Part shown: piece after piece, positions 34,962 through 44,768 of the stretch
How positions within the stretch are numbered: position 1 is the stretch's first letter
Layout of the letters: each line of letters opens with the position of its first letter
Translations under genes and position numbers: made by a program
Assembly: GCF_015223195.1 (NCBI RefSeq)
Contig: NZ_JADFUA010000001.1
Location: 434,001 to 498,000 of the forward strand
DNA: 64,000 nucleotides
Origin: Chitinilyticum piscinae
GTDB lineage: Bacteria; Pseudomonadota; Gammaproteobacteria; Burkholderiales; Chitinibacteraceae
Reading direction: 5' to 3'
Notes under the pieces: model-generated
The model's input: only the letters and a program-made list of their open reading frames with translations
Databases searched by the model: none
What the model was told of the DNA's origin: nothing

Positions 34962-35159
34962 TCAGGCCGGGCCGCCCCAGCCTTGGGGTTCACGCTGCTG
35001 CAGAACCCGCAATAGTGCCTCACGGGCAGTTTCGATCACATCCAGCGAGGCGGAACTCACCAGTTCCTGCTCGCCCTGCGGGCCGACGGCATACAGGCCG
35101 TAGCGCAGTTCTTCGGGCCTGACTGTGGTGGCCCAAACCGGGTGAATGGCGTAGCGCAT
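34962..35159 (-). CDS. Small hypothetical protein, 65 residues
   Basis: A short gene with a good ribosome binding site (GGAGAGCAATC before ATG) and coding-style composition. The product starts MRYAIHPVWATTVRPEE and contains a helix DVIETAREALLRVLQQ. It does not match a family I know. Its stop abuts the stop of the convergent gene (34961/34962). Confidence 0.65.
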   Translation of the reverse strand: MRYAIHPVWATTVRPEELRYGLYAVGPQGEQELVSSASLDVIETAREALLRVLQQREPQGWGGPA

Positions 35160-35265
35160 GATTGCTCTCCTGCGAAACCATGTCAGTTACTTCGACATTC
35201 ACCATGCAAAGATTAAGCCAGAATGACAGACGGTCATTCCATGTGCCGGCAACGATCTTTGCCTG

Positions 35266-35324
35266 CATGGGTATAAGCAATTAACCAAGCAAATACCCGG
35301 CCAACCCCGAGATACCAACCCATG
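35266..35324. repeat. Dispersed GGGTAT/ATACCC intergenic repeat
   Basis: CATGGGTATAAGC at the left, ATACCC in the middle, then GATACCAACCCATG at the right, preserving the outer CATGGGT/ACCCATG pair. It lies between two minus-strand genes and ends 7 bases before the stop of the Cys/Gly-tailed protein gene. Confidence 0.6.
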
Positions 35325-35331
35325 TATCTGG

Positions 35332-36171
35332 CTAGTCGCCGCCACCACCGCCACATCCGCCACCGCAACTGCTGCCACAGCTGCCTGAGGAGGAACTATC
35401 CGAACAGGAACTGCCGGTGTCTGCACCGCCAGGCTGGCAATCATTGCCGCCGCCAGATACCGTGCCGCAAGCGACGCCGCAAGACGTCCTCGACTTGTCA
35501 TCACTGGCTGTCGCGGCAGAACGATGTGGCAATCCCTGCTGCAAGCTGAGCAGTTCGGAGCCAGAAAGCACCGCAGCCAGACCCAGCTGGGCATCCACCG
35601 CAAAAAGCAACGGGATTTTGCTGGACTGCCTTACCTCCAGCCCTTCATCACGGCAGGCGGCGGCCCAGCTATTGGCCAGCGAACGACGTTCACGCACAGC
35701 GTGCTCGGTGGCGACATAGGGCTGATGATCGAGGTAGCGGCCGAATGCGCTCTGACAGAATTCCCGGTACTCCCGGGTAAACAGGATATGGGTGTGCCAC
35801 AGTTCGTCAGCCGCACGCGAAGGCATGGCCAGCTCGACACCTGGCGTACGGGCCAGCATGCGGTAGTACTGGCGCAAAGCATGGCTGGCGCGCCGCACAG
35901 CCTTTTCGTCCAGCGCCGCTTCGCGGGCGCAGCGCTGCAATACCGCATCAGGAAAGGTGTACTGATCAATATACAGCAGGCGCCGCTCAAGCCGGCTGCG
36001 CTGCAGGCGACGCAGCGCGTACGACAGCAGCAGCACGCCCCCCAGCAGCAAGACTGCCGGCCAGACTCCCAGAAACAGGTAGAGCAGCAGCACAGCCAGC
36101 GGGAACAGCAGGAACCTGCTGAACAACCACCAGACCGTCGGCCAACCGGATTCCGCTACCTGTTCCGCCAC
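35332..36171 (-). CDS. Membrane protein with WHTH motif and Cys/Gly/Ser-rich tail (GRDP-like)
   Basis: A 279-residue protein. Two hydrophobic segments (about 14-55) precede a helical domain (about 70-150) carrying ELWHTHILFTREYREFC, the WHxH signature of glycine-rich-domain (DUF1399/GRDP-like) proteins. The last 45 residues are almost only Ser, Gly, Cys and Asp, ending CGSSCGGGCGGGGGD. Similar low-complexity Cys-Gly tails occur in a few bacterial membrane proteins (TIGR04222-like). The function is unknown; the tail could bind metal or be modified. It lies 23 bases after the parC stop and probably shares its transcript. Confidence 0.72.
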   Translation of the reverse strand: MAEQVAESGWPTVWWLFSRFLLFPLAVLLLYLFLGVWPAVLLLGGVLLLSYALRRLQRSRLERRLLYIDQYTFPDAVLQRCAREAALDEKAVRRASHALRQYYRMLARTPGVELAMPSRAADELWHTHILFTREYREFCQSAFGRYLDHQPYVATEHAVRERRSLANSWAAACRDEGLEVRQSSKIPLLFAVDAQLGLAAVLSGSELLSLQQGLPHRSAATASDDKSRTSCGVACGTVSGGGNDCQPGGADTGSSCSDSSSSGSCGSSCGGGCGGGGGD

Positions 36172-36194
36172 GCCGCTGTGCCCTCAACGATCAA

Positions 36195-38573
36195 TCAGAA
36201 GCCGGGAAACTTGAACCCAGCGTTGACCGGCTTGCCCTTGCGGGCCCGCTTGCCGATGTAGGGTGCCATGGAATTGGCATCCAGCTGCATTTCCATCGGC
36301 TTGCCGCCACGCCCCGTGTAGTTGAGCGTGAGATTCTCGCCATCGCAGACCGTGATGGACGACAGCTCGTCCTTGTCATCCAGCGCCATGGTAATCACCC
36401 CACGCCCGCCGCCCGCAAGCTGCTTGAATTCGGCATAGGGGAACAGATGCAGCTTGCCAGCCTTCGACATGCACGCCACCAGCGATGTTTCACGTGGAAC
36501 GAAGCTGCGCACCTTGAGCAACGATTCACCCGCTTCCAGCGTGATGAAGCTCTTGCCGGCCTTCTGGCGGCTGAGCAGGTTTTCATATTGGCAGGCAAAG
36601 CCGTAACCCGCACTGTTGGCAATCACCAGCCAGTCCTGCGCTGCGGCAGTCAGCATCTGCGTAATACGGGTCTTGGCCGCGAGATCAACCAGCGTGGTCA
36701 CCGGCACACCATCGCCGCGCCCGCCCGGGATGACCGCAGCGGCAACGGTATAAACACGGCCATCGCTGCCGAACAAGGCAAGGTTATCAACGGTACGGCA
36801 TTCCAGTGCGGCCAGCAGGGCGTCGCCGTCCTTGAAGCTGAGATTTTGCAAATCGAGCCCATGGCCCTGCCGTGCGCGCAACCAGCCCTTCTCGGAAAGA
36901 ATGATGGTCACCGGCTCATCGACCACGGCCACTTCGACCGAGGCCTTCTCGGCCTCTTCGATCAGCGTGCGGCGCGGATCGGCAAATTTCTTGCGATCGG
37001 CCTCGATCTCCTTCACCACCTGCTTCTGCATGGCCTGCGGATTGGCCAGCAGCTCTTCCAGCCCGGCTTTTTCTTCGCGCAGTTCGCTGAGCTCCTGCTC
37101 GATCTTGATTGCTTCCAGTCGCGCCAACTGGCGCAGCCGGATTTCCAGAATGTCTTCGGCCTGCCGCTCACTCAGGCGGAATGCCACCATCAGGGCCGGT
37201 TTGGGCTCGTCCGATTCGCGAATGATGCGAATCACCTCGTCGATATTCAGCAATACAATCTGCCGGCCTTCGAGGATGTGAATGCGGTCGTTGACCTGGC
37301 CAAGCCGGTGTTCACAGCGACGGGTCACCGTGACAAAGCGGAAATCGATCCATTCCTCCAGCAGCTGCTTGAGATTTTTCTGCCCCGGACGACCATCGCG
37401 GCCGATGGTCACCAGATTGAGTGACAGGCTCGTTTCCAGGCTGGTATGCGCCAGCAACAGATTCATCAGCTCATCAGGATTCTGCCGCGACGACTTCGGC
37501 TCCAGCACAAGCCGTACTGCGCAGTCCTTGCCGGATTCATCGCGCACGCGATCCAGTACCGACAGAATCAGCTGCTTGGTCTGGGTCTGCTCCTGCGTCA
37601 GCGTCTTTTTGCCCTTCTTGACCTTGGGATTGGTCAGTTCCTCGATTTCTTCCAGCACCTTCTGTGTCGAGGTGCCCTGGGGCAACTCGGTCACCACCAT
37701 CTGCCACTGGCCACGCGCGAGATCTTCCTTCACCCAGCGCGCGCGCACCTTGAGGCTGCCACGGCCGGATTCGTAGGCGGCAAGGATGTCGCGCGCACCG
37801 GAAATGATCTGCCCTCCTCCGGGCAGATCAGGGCCCTGGATGTACTGCTGCAAGTCGGCGACAGTGAGTTGCGGTTTCTTGATCAGTGCAATTGCGGCGT
37901 CCGCGACCTCTCCAAGATTATGCGAAGGGATTTCGGTGGCCATACCGACCGCGATACCGGAGGCGCCATTGAGCAGCAGCATCGGCAGCCTGGCCGGTAG
38001 CAGCTCCGGCTCCTTGAAGGCGCCATCGTAGTTCGGAATGAAATCAGTCGTACCCTTGTCGAGCTCGCCCAGCAGCAATTCGGCAATCGGGGTTAGGCGC
38101 GCTTCGGTGTAGCGCATCGCGGCAGCACCATCCCCATCGCGCGAACCAAAGTTGCCGTGGCCATCGATCAGCGGGTAGCGCAGCGAAAAATCCTGCGCAA
38201 TTCGCACCAGCGCGTCGTAGGCAGCCTGGTCACCGTGCGGGTGGAATTTACCCAGCACCTCGCCGACGATACGCGCCGACTTGACCGGCTTGGCACTCGC
38301 CGCCAGCCCCAATTCGTGCATGGTGTAGAGAATGCGGCGCTGTACCGGCTTCTGGCCATCTTCGATCTCCGGCAGCGCGCGGCTTTTCACCACACTCATG
38401 GCATATTCGAGGTAGCTCTTTTCGGCATACAGGCCAAGCTGTACCGATTCGCCATCATCCGGCATCTGGCCGGAGGTCTGGGCGGATACGAATTTGCCGC
38501 CGCCACCGGCCGCCGGGAGCGGTTCGGCTGCGGCCGCGTCGGCGCTTTCGGGAATATCAAGCAGATCGGACAT
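36195..38573 (-). CDS. parC: DNA topoisomerase IV subunit A
   Basis: A 792-residue type IIA topoisomerase subunit that decatenates chromosomes with ParE. The N-terminal domain has [58 protein letters not shown] with the catalytic Tyr in [10 protein letters not shown], then a coiled-coil tower and a C-terminal beta-pinwheel ([11 protein letters not shown]). Length matches betaproteobacterial ParC. The start MSDLLDI is chosen over a GTG two codons upstream. A parS-like site lies inside the coding region at 36486 and a perfect one 68 bases upstream of the start. Confidence 0.95.
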   Translation of the reverse strand: MSDLLDIPESADAAAAEPLPAAGGGGKFVSAQTSGQMPDDGESVQLGLYAEKSYLEYAMSVVKSRALPEIEDGQKPVQRRILYTMHELGLAASAKPVKSARIVGEVLGKFHPHGDQAAYDALVRIAQDFSLRYPLIDGHGNFGSRDGDGAAAMRYTEARLTPIAELLLGELDKGTTDFIPNYDGAFKEPELLPARLPMLLLNGASGIAVGMATEIPSHNLGEVADAAIALIKKPQLTVADLQQYIQGPDLPGGGQIISGARDILAAYESGRGSLKVRARWVKEDLARGQWQMVVTELPQGTSTQKVLEEIEELTNPKVKKGKKTLTQEQTQTKQLILSVLDRVRDESGKDCAVRLVLEPKSSRQNPDELMNLLLAHTSLETSLSLNLVTIGRDGRPGQKNLKQLLEEWIDFRFVTVTRRCEHRLGQVNDRIHILEGRQIVLLNIDEVIRIIRESDEPKPALMVAFRLSERQAEDILEIRLRQLARLEAIKIEQELSELREEKAGLEELLANPQAMQKQVVKEIEADRKKFADPRRTLIEEAEKASVEVAVVDEPVTIILSEKGWLRARQGHGLDLQNLSFKDGDALLAALECRTVDNLALFGSDGRVYTVAAAVIPGGRGDGVPVTTLVDLAAKTRITQMLTAAAQDWLVIANSAGYGFACQYENLLSRQKAGKSFITLEAGESLLKVRSFVPRETSLVACMSKAGKLHLFPYAEFKQLAGGGRGVITMALDDKDELSSITVCDGENLTLNYTGRGGKPMEMQLDANSMAPYIGKRARKGKPVNAGFKFPGF
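36486..36501. promoter_or_regulatory. parS-like site inside parC (one mismatch)
   Basis: TGTTTCACGTGGAACG differs from the parS consensus only at the last base. The central CACGTG is intact. In the parC frame it encodes part of FVPRETS, within the C-terminal pinwheel region. Confidence 0.8.
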
Positions 38574-38640
38574 GGGCACTATTCAGGATAAGGATTGCAG
38601 GCATTGTAACGGGGCAAAGGCTTTCGGCAAGTGCCGCTGA

Positions 38641-38656
38641 TGTTTCACGTGAAACA
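38641..38656. promoter_or_regulatory. parS site upstream of parC, perfect match
   Basis: TGTTTCACGTGAAACA, a full consensus match, lies between parC (68 bases from its start) and the deoxyribosyltransferase gene stop. ParB loading here could affect parC transcription. Confidence 0.95.
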
Positions 38657-38676
38657 GATGTGCCGAACTCGCGCAA

Positions 38677-39210
38677 TTATCGCCGCAGCCAGCAGGCAAA
38701 TGCCGCCAGCGCGGCATGCACATCCGGGCCATAGCTCACACCGGCGGCCGCCTCCCAAAGCATCAGGTTCAATGGTGCGGCAAAATCTTCGACTGACAAG
38801 CCATCACCATCGCGAGGGTGCATGCCGCCAGTATTGGCCACCCGATCGAGTTGCGTCACCCCCGCTACCCCATCGGGCAACCACAGCCACACCGGCTTGC
38901 CCAGTGCAAAGGCAAAGCCCACCTCGAAAGCCGTGCCGGAATCAGGTTCGCTCACGCTGCGGAAGGTGCGCAAATCAGCAAACACCGCATCAGCCTCGCG
39001 GATCAGCGCATAGTTGGCATGGGCGATCCAGTGACGCATCCCGGCCTTGTCCAGACCTTCGGGGACGGCCTGATCCAGCGGATACAGCCCCTGCAAACCA
39101 CAGGCAGCACAAGCAGCCTTCTGCTCTTCCCCCCATTGCAGCGGGTCAGGAAAGAACACCCCTGGGCCTGCCAGATATACGCGTTGTACTGAAGTCAAGC
39201 TTGTGGTCAT
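38677..39210 (-). CDS. Nucleoside 2-deoxyribosyltransferase family protein
   Basis: A 177-residue protein: [13 protein letters not shown] at the N-terminus (nucleoside-binding loop), [12 protein letters not shown], and [22 protein letters not shown] with the catalytic Glu, ending with a conserved NLML block. The enzyme moves deoxyribose between bases, a salvage or pool-cleaning role. It is upstream of parC on the same strand with about 100 bases between, which hold parS. Confidence 0.9.
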   Translation of the reverse strand: MTTSLTSVQRVYLAGPGVFFPDPLQWGEEQKAACAACGLQGLYPLDQAVPEGLDKAGMRHWIAHANYALIREADAVFADLRTFRSVSEPDSGTAFEVGFAFALGKPVWLWLPDGVAGVTQLDRVANTGGMHPRDGDGLSVEDFAAPLNLMLWEAAAGVSYGPDVHAALAAFACWLRR

Positions 39211-39281
39211 TTCTGCGTCATTCCATCAGGAAATCGTTATACTCATCCCGAAGATCATTCCGACAGCTCCGGGGGGAATCA

Positions 39282-40091
39282 ATGTTTTTTGGCAACAAAC
39301 AAAAATTGCAGGATCTGGAAGCCCAGCTGCGCGCTCTGGAGGCCGACAAGAAGCGGCTGGAACAGCAGAACCAGCAATTGCAAAGCCAGCAGCATCAGCT
39401 GGAAAGCCAGCTTTCCTCACTGCGGCATGATGCGGCATCGTACCAGTCCGGTCGCCAGGCATTGCAGGATTTCAGTCACACCTTCCAGGAAGCCCAGGAT
39501 GGCATAGCCGGTCTGGCAGACAAGCTGAAGGAAGAAAAGCGCTGTGCGCAGGCCGTGACCCGCGTTTCAAGCGACAACAGCAGCACCATTGCCGACATTG
39601 CCAGCAATCTGCAGGGCCTCTCCACGACGGCAGCCGAGTCGGTATCGCAGGTCGAGCGTCTGGATGCTCAATCCGAGCAGATCAGTGGCATCGTGCAGTT
39701 GATCAAGGAAATCGCCGACCAGACCAACCTGCTGGCACTGAATGCCGCGATTGAAGCTGCACGTGCCGGCGAACAGGGGCGCGGCTTTGCCGTGGTGGCC
39801 GATGAAGTCCGCAAGCTGGCCGAACGCACCAGCTCGGCGACCAAGGACATCACCAACCTGGTTGGCAGCATCCGCAGCGAAACCCAGGCCGTGAAATCCG
39901 AGATGGAAAAGCTTGCCCTGCAGACCGCAGAATACAGCGAGAAAGGCAATACAGCCGCTCGCGACATGGAACTGCTGATCGAAGTTTCGCGCGAGATGGA
40001 AGAACTGATTGCCGGCAATGCCAGCCGCAGCGAACAGGAAGTCAGCCATATCGAGCAACTGGCTCAGCGCTTCGGCAGCCTGCTGCGCTAA
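39282..40091 (+). CDS. Soluble methyl-accepting chemotaxis-type signalling protein
   Basis: A 269-residue cytoplasmic MCP without transmembrane or ligand domain. An N-terminal coiled coil (about 5-55, rich in Gln/Glu/Leu) leads into the MCP signalling domain with the hairpin tip [20 protein letters not shown] and [18 protein letters not shown]. It might sense through partner proteins. The start MFFGNKQK follows GGGGGG; the longer open frame upstream is not coding-like. Divergent from the deoxyribosyltransferase gene and convergent with parE. Confidence 0.9.
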   Translation: MFFGNKQKLQDLEAQLRALEADKKRLEQQNQQLQSQQHQLESQLSSLRHDAASYQSGRQALQDFSHTFQEAQDGIAGLADKLKEEKRCAQAVTRVSSDNSSTIADIASNLQGLSTTAAESVSQVERLDAQSEQISGIVQLIKEIADQTNLLALNAAIEAARAGEQGRGFAVVADEVRKLAERTSSATKDITNLVGSIRSETQAVKSEMEKLALQTAEYSEKGNTAARDMELLIEVSREMEELIAGNASRSEQEVSHIEQLAQRFGSLLR

Positions 40092-40111
40092 GCAGCAGGC
40101 CCGCAAGTAAA

Positions 40112-40139
40112 AAAGCCTGCCATACGGCAGGCTTTTTCT
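40112..40139 (+). terminator. Intrinsic terminator after the MCP gene
   Basis: A perfect 10-bp stem (40112-40121 with 40126-40135), loop ATAC, then TTCTT on the plus strand and A residues on the other side. It is 20 bases after the MCP stop and directly precedes a dispersed repeat. Confidence 0.9.
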
Positions 40140-40140
40140 T

Positions 40141-40189
40141 GGGTATCGCGATATAGCCCTCTTAGAAGAAGGGCTACCGACTCATACCC
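40141..40189. repeat. Dispersed GGGTAT/ATACCC intergenic repeat, well preserved
   Basis: GGGTATCGCGATATAGCCC at left and AGGGCTACCGACTCATACCC at right with inner stem AGCCCT/AGGGCT. It lies between convergent MCP and parE genes; its last base is part of the parE stop codon (TAG). Confidence 0.75.
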
Positions 40190-42165
40190 TAGAGATCGGC
40201 TTCCACCTCATTGCCACGGGCTTCCAGCCAGGCTCGGCGGCTGCTGGCCTCCCCCTTGCCCATCAGCATGTGCATCAGATCGCGGGTGTTTTCCGACACA
40301 TCATCGGGCACACCCACGCGCAGCACACGACGGGTATCCGGGTTCATGGTGGTATCGAACAGTTGCTCGGCGTTCATTTCCCCCAGGCCCTTGAAGCGCG
40401 AAATGCTCCATGCGCCTTCACGTACCTTCTCGGCACGAAGCTTGTCGAGGATGGCCGTCAGCTCGCCCTCGTCCAGCGCGTAGAACTTGCGCGGCGGCTT
40501 GTTCTTGCCGCTGCCGGCGATGTCGACGCGATACAGCGGTGGCTGCGCCACATACACATGACCGGCGGCAATCAGCGCCGGGAAATGGCGGTAGAACAGC
40601 GTCAGCAACAACACCTGGATGTGCGAGCCATCCACGTCCGCATCGGACATGATGATGATCTTGCCGTAGCGCAGCCCGCTCAGGTCGGCCGTATCACCCG
40701 GACGGTGCGGGTCAACGCCGATGGCCACCGCAATGTCATGCACCTCGTTGTTGGCAAAGATCTGGTCCTTGTCGACTTCCCAGGTATTGAGCACCTTGCC
40801 GCGCAAGGGCAGGATCGCCTGGAAATCCTTGTCTCTACCCAATTTTGCCGAGCCGCCCGCCGAATCGCCCTCGACGAGGAACAATTCGCAGCGTTCGGTT
40901 TCATCACTGGCACAATCGGTGAGCTTGCCCGGCAAGACCGCCACGCCGCTGGATTTCTTCTTTTCCACCTTCTGCGCCGATTTCTGCCGCGCCTGCGCCG
41001 CCTTGATCGCCAGTTCGGCCAGCTTCTTGCCGAGCTCAACGTGTTCGTTCAGCCACAGCTCGAACGGGGACTTCACCATCTGCGAGCACAGTTTCAACCC
41101 GTCGCGGCTGGTGAGCTTGTCCTTGGTCTGACCCTGGAATTGCGGGTCGAGCACTTTGGCCGACAACACAAAGGTACAGCGGCTGAAGAGATCTTCGGGC
41201 AACAGCTTCACGCCCTTGGGCAAGAGGCTGTGGAATTCGATAAAGGTCTTCACCGCCTGGAACACGCCGTCGCGCAAGCCCGATTCGTGCGTGCCGCCAG
41301 CCGGTGTCGGAATCAGGTTCACATACGATTCCCGGCTCACCGGGCCGTCCTCGGTCCAGGTCAGCGCCCAGGCGCAGCCTTCGCCTTGCGAGAACGTTTC
41401 ATCCTCGCCCTCGATGTATTTCTGGCCCTGGAAGATCGGAATCAGCATGGTATAGCCGGCCACCTGCTCGTTCAGGTAGCCGGTCAGGCCATCCGGATAA
41501 CACCAGCTTTTCTGCTGGAATTCGCCACTGGCGAGTTCCACATTCAGGTTGACCACCAGCCCGGGCAAGAGCACCGCCTTGGACTTCAGCAGGTGTTCCA
41601 GCTCCGACTGCGGGATATTCGGAGAATCGAAATACTGCGCATCGGGTGCGACAAAGACCGTCGTGCCGGTTTCCTTCTTCGCTACCTTGCCGACCACGGC
41701 GAGCGGCTCGACCACGTCGCCACCGGCAAAAGCCAGCTTATTGATTTCGCCATCGCGGCGGACTTCGACTTCCAGGCGGGTGGCCAGTGCATTGGTCACC
41801 GAAACACCGACGCCGTGCAGGCCGCCGGAAAACGCGTACGCACCACCGGATTTCTTATCGAACTTGCCGCCGGCGTGCAGTTGCGTGAACACCACCTGCA
41901 CCGTTGGCACGCCCTCTTCAGGATGGATGCCGACCGGAATACCGCGGCCATTATCGGCCACGCGCATGGTCTGGTTGCGGTACAGCGTCACGTCAATCTG
42001 CGTGGCATAGCCACCCAGCGCCTCATCGGCAGCGTTGTCGATCACCTCCTGACAGATGTGCAGCGGGTTGTCCGTGCGCGTATACATGCCGGGACGGTGG
42101 CGGACCGGATCAAGGCCCTTGAGCACCTTGACCGAGGATTCATCGTACTGTTGTTTGGCAGCCAT
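40189..42165 (-). CDS. parE: DNA topoisomerase IV subunit B
   Basis: A 658-residue ATPase subunit of topoisomerase IV. GHKL ATPase motifs are EVIDNAADEALGG, VADNGRGIPVG, GLHGVGVSVTNAL; the TOPRIM domain has FLVEGDSAGGSA and MSDADVDGSHI; the C-terminus has RFKGLGEMNAEQL. The start MAAKQQYDE follows a GTTCCACGTGAAACC parS-like sequence, and about 60 upstream codons are rejected. parC lies about 1.6 kb downstream on the same strand. Confidence 0.96.
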   Translation of the reverse strand: MAAKQQYDESSVKVLKGLDPVRHRPGMYTRTDNPLHICQEVIDNAADEALGGYATQIDVTLYRNQTMRVADNGRGIPVGIHPEEGVPTVQVVFTQLHAGGKFDKKSGGAYAFSGGLHGVGVSVTNALATRLEVEVRRDGEINKLAFAGGDVVEPLAVVGKVAKKETGTTVFVAPDAQYFDSPNIPQSELEHLLKSKAVLLPGLVVNLNVELASGEFQQKSWCYPDGLTGYLNEQVAGYTMLIPIFQGQKYIEGEDETFSQGEGCAWALTWTEDGPVSRESYVNLIPTPAGGTHESGLRDGVFQAVKTFIEFHSLLPKGVKLLPEDLFSRCTFVLSAKVLDPQFQGQTKDKLTSRDGLKLCSQMVKSPFELWLNEHVELGKKLAELAIKAAQARQKSAQKVEKKKSSGVAVLPGKLTDCASDETERCELFLVEGDSAGGSAKLGRDKDFQAILPLRGKVLNTWEVDKDQIFANNEVHDIAVAIGVDPHRPGDTADLSGLRYGKIIIMSDADVDGSHIQVLLLTLFYRHFPALIAAGHVYVAQPPLYRVDIAGSGKNKPPRKFYALDEGELTAILDKLRAEKVREGAWSISRFKGLGEMNAEQLFDTTMNPDTRRVLRVGVPDDVSENTRDLMHMLMGKGEASSRRAWLEARGNEVEADL

Positions 42166-42166
42166 G

Positions 42167-42182
42167 GGTTTCACGTGGAACA
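42167..42182. promoter_or_regulatory. parS-like site at the parE start (one mismatch)
   Basis: GGTTTCACGTGGAACA matches parS except the first base. It begins one base from the parE start codon, so it occupies the translation initiation region, and no separate strong Shine-Dalgarno is visible there. Confidence 0.8.
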
Positions 42183-42366
42183 GCGGATGCGCGCAGTCTA
42201 GCAGATGGATCGAGAAGGCAGAAATCAAGCCCTTCGGATGCTTACATATAAACGCAGTGAAGTCGAACACATACCCGCGCATTTGCTTGCCCGTTGCTTG
42301 CGCTGACAATTTAAACCTAAGAGAATTGCCAATGTTAACAATCATCTTCAGCTCACAGGAATGAAC
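42183..42366. other. Divergent intergenic region between parE and the RTX gene
   Basis: About 184 bases, AT-rich toward the RTX gene (CTGACAATTTAAACCTAAG around 42301-42319), with no gene. It must hold promoters for both genes. The RTX ribosome binding site is AGGA at 42357. Confidence 0.4.
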
Positions 42367-44670
42367 ATGGCTCTCATCAAAGGCACCTCCAGCAACGAAA
42401 CCTTGTATGGCAACAATGGCGGCATCGCCGATCAGATCTATGGCGCCTCAGGAAATGATGTGCTCTATGGTGGTGCATCAGGAAGCTGGACAGGGACAGG
42501 GAATGATTCTTTGTACGGTGAAAGTGGCGATGATGACCTGTATGGTCGCGACGGCGATGACTTGCTCAATGGCGGGACCGGTAACGATGATTTGGAGGGC
42601 GGTGACGGCAACGACACCTTGGCGGGGGGCAGTGGCAACGATTCGCTGGATGCTGGCGCAGGCGTCAACACCATCCAGCTCAATCTCGGCGATGGTCAGG
42701 ACACCCTCTGGCTCGATAACAACTCCATGGCTAATGTGCTGCAACTGGGTGCCGGTATCACTGAGAGCATGGTCAAACTGAGTGGCACGGATGATTACTA
42801 TCAGGCGGATTGGACCGTCAAGGTTACTCCTGCTGATCCGATGCAATCCACTTCACTGTACGTGAACGCAGAGCGACAGGGAGATTATTACTCGACGAAC
42901 TATGGGGCCTGGGAAAACCTGAACATTACTTCAATCCGCTTTGCCAACGGTACGGTCTGGGATATCAACACCATCAAGGCCAAACTGAAAAGCAGTCAGA
43001 CTAGCGGCGATGATTTCATTCATGGTGAGAACTTGGCCGACAAGCTGTACGGGCTGGATGGTAACGACAAATTGAATGGCTTTGAGGGCAATGACACGCT
43101 AGATGGAGGCAATGGCAACGATACCCTCGCAGGGCACAGCGGTAATGATTCACTGCTGGGTGGCACCGGCAATGACACCTTGTATGGCCAAACCGGCGAT
43201 GACAACCTCAATGGCGGCGATGGTGATGACTGGCTTGAGGCTGACGATGGTGACGACATTCTGACTGGCGGCAGTGGCAATGATCGTCTCTGGGGCGGCG
43301 ATGGGAACAATAAATTTTCAGGTGGCAGCGGTGATGACGACATCCGGGGCGGCACCGGCGACGAGTACTTTTACCAAAACCGTGGCGATGGCAATGATAC
43401 GCTCAACGGAGGCACCGGTCAGGACATGGTGGTGTTTGGCAGCTCGGTAACGCGCGCCGAATTAAGCACCTATGTAGATTCCTATTACAATACAACCTAT
43501 CTGGTAAATGCTGTTACCGGCGATACCATTGAGTTCAGCGGTATCGAATATTTCAAATTTGCTGACGGTACTGTGGTGGATACCACAGCCATGAGCGGCA
43601 AAATCGCCAACACCATTACGGGCAGCAATTCATCCTGGAATGGCGACAACCTCACCGGCACTTCGGCCAACGACCAGATCATGCTGTTTTCCGGCAATGA
43701 TGCGGCTAGCGGCGGCAATGGCAACGACGTAATCAACGGAGGAGCTGGCGTGGATACGTTATCCGGCGATGCCGGTAACGACACTCTGGTTGGAGGTAGC
43801 GAGGTCGATTACATGGACGGTGGTGCAGGCAACGACGTTTATTACGTCGATAATGCCAGCGATTACATCTCCGAGGCGGCTGGCGCGGGTACAGATCAAG
43901 TGATCTCGACGGCCTCGTACACCCTCGCCGCAAATCTGGAAAATCTGCAGCTCACAGGCACAGCAAATATCAATGGATCGGGTAATAATCTGAGCAACCT
44001 TCTGACCGGTAATGATGGAAACAATTACCTTAAGGGATACCTAGGTAACGATACGATTGATGGCAGCAATGGTATTGACTATGCGGACTACCGTAACACA
44101 GGCAGCAATATTAGCGTTATTTTGAGAACTGGCGCTGTGACCGGGGGGGCTGGCAACGATACGCTGCTCAATATCGAAGGCGTCCGTGGAGGAAATGGCA
44201 ATGACTATATCTCTGGGAATACTGCTGGCAACTCCTTGTTTGGCGAATTAGGTAATGACACCTTGAGCGGGGATAGTGGCGGTGACGGACTGAATGGTGG
44301 TGCTGGAAATGATTTGCTCATCGGTGGTAGCGGCAAGGACTTCCTGACTGGTGGAAGCGGCGCGGATCGCTTTGATTTCAACGCCACCAGCGAGCTGGGG
44401 CTTGGTTCGACTTATCGTGACGTGATTGCTGACTTCAAGAGCAGCGAAGGCGACAAGATTGATCTGTCGACGATTGACGCCAACAGCTTGCTAGCTGGTG
44501 ACCAGGCGTTCAAATTCATCGGCACCTCTGCCTTCAGCGGCAACGCGACGGGAGCTGTACGCTTCTCCGGCGGGGTTATTCAAATCAGCACCGATGCCGA
44601 TACCGCTGCAGAGTTTGAAATTGCCTTGACTGGCGTAAGCAGTTTGCTAGCAACTGACTTCATTCTTTAA
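42367..44670 (+). CDS. RTX (hemolysin-type calcium-binding repeat) secreted protein
   Basis: A 767-residue protein made largely of GGxGxDxLx nonapeptide repeats in several blocks (about 25-105, 215-345, 420-490, 590-680), separated by non-repeat modules with beta-rich sequence. It has no N-terminal signal peptide. The C-terminus (about 660-767, DRFDFNATSELG ... DVIADFKSSEGDKIDLS ... LLATDFIL) resembles the serralysin C-terminal domain that carries type I secretion signals. No HExxH or other catalytic motif is seen. No type I secretion genes are adjacent. The start at 42367 has AGGA six bases upstream; an ATG two codons earlier is too close to it. Confidence 0.85.
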   Translation: MALIKGTSSNETLYGNNGGIADQIYGASGNDVLYGGASGSWTGTGNDSLYGESGDDDLYGRDGDDLLNGGTGNDDLEGGDGNDTLAGGSGNDSLDAGAGVNTIQLNLGDGQDTLWLDNNSMANVLQLGAGITESMVKLSGTDDYYQADWTVKVTPADPMQSTSLYVNAERQGDYYSTNYGAWENLNITSIRFANGTVWDINTIKAKLKSSQTSGDDFIHGENLADKLYGLDGNDKLNGFEGNDTLDGGNGNDTLAGHSGNDSLLGGTGNDTLYGQTGDDNLNGGDGDDWLEADDGDDILTGGSGNDRLWGGDGNNKFSGGSGDDDIRGGTGDEYFYQNRGDGNDTLNGGTGQDMVVFGSSVTRAELSTYVDSYYNTTYLVNAVTGDTIEFSGIEYFKFADGTVVDTTAMSGKIANTITGSNSSWNGDNLTGTSANDQIMLFSGNDAASGGNGNDVINGGAGVDTLSGDAGNDTLVGGSEVDYMDGGAGNDVYYVDNASDYISEAAGAGTDQVISTASYTLAANLENLQLTGTANINGSGNNLSNLLTGNDGNNYLKGYLGNDTIDGSNGIDYADYRNTGSNISVILRTGAVTGGAGNDTLLNIEGVRGGNGNDYISGNTAGNSLFGELGNDTLSGDSGGDGLNGGAGNDLLIGGSGKDFLTGGSGADRFDFNATSELGLGSTYRDVIADFKSSEGDKIDLSTIDANSLLAGDQAFKFIGTSAFSGNATGAVRFSGGVIQISTDADTAAEFEIALTGVSSLLATDFIL

Positions 44671-44680
44671 GCAGTCTTCA

Positions 44681-44727
44681 CCCAGCAACAACGGCAGCGG
44701 GCGCTGCCGTTTTTGCTGGGTTTTATT
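44681..44727 (+). terminator. Intrinsic terminator after the RTX gene
   Basis: A long two-part stem: CCCAGCAA with TTGCTGGG outside and ACGGCAGC with GCTGCCGT inside, followed by TTTTATT. It sits 10 bases after the RTX stop, before the convergent unknown gene. Confidence 0.92.
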
Positions 44728-44768
44728 GAGTTGTATGAAGATGACTGCGTGACGTCACAGCCCTAGCA

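Noticed and set aside
40270-42201. A 643-codon plus-strand open frame opposite parE
   Set aside because: parE is certain on the minus strand, and the antisense product has His/Gln/Arg-rich, family-free composition typical of GC-rich shadow frames. The same applies to long antisense frames at 24942-26168, 8360-9460 and 4650-5663.
42500-43400. Short direct repeats suggestive of a CRISPR array
   Set aside because: They are degenerate 27-base units encoding GGxGxDxLx calcium-binding repeats within one open frame, without unique spacers.
42367-44670. Serralysin-type metalloprotease identity for the RTX protein
   Set aside because: Only the C-terminal secretion region resembles serralysins; no HExxH zinc motif is present.
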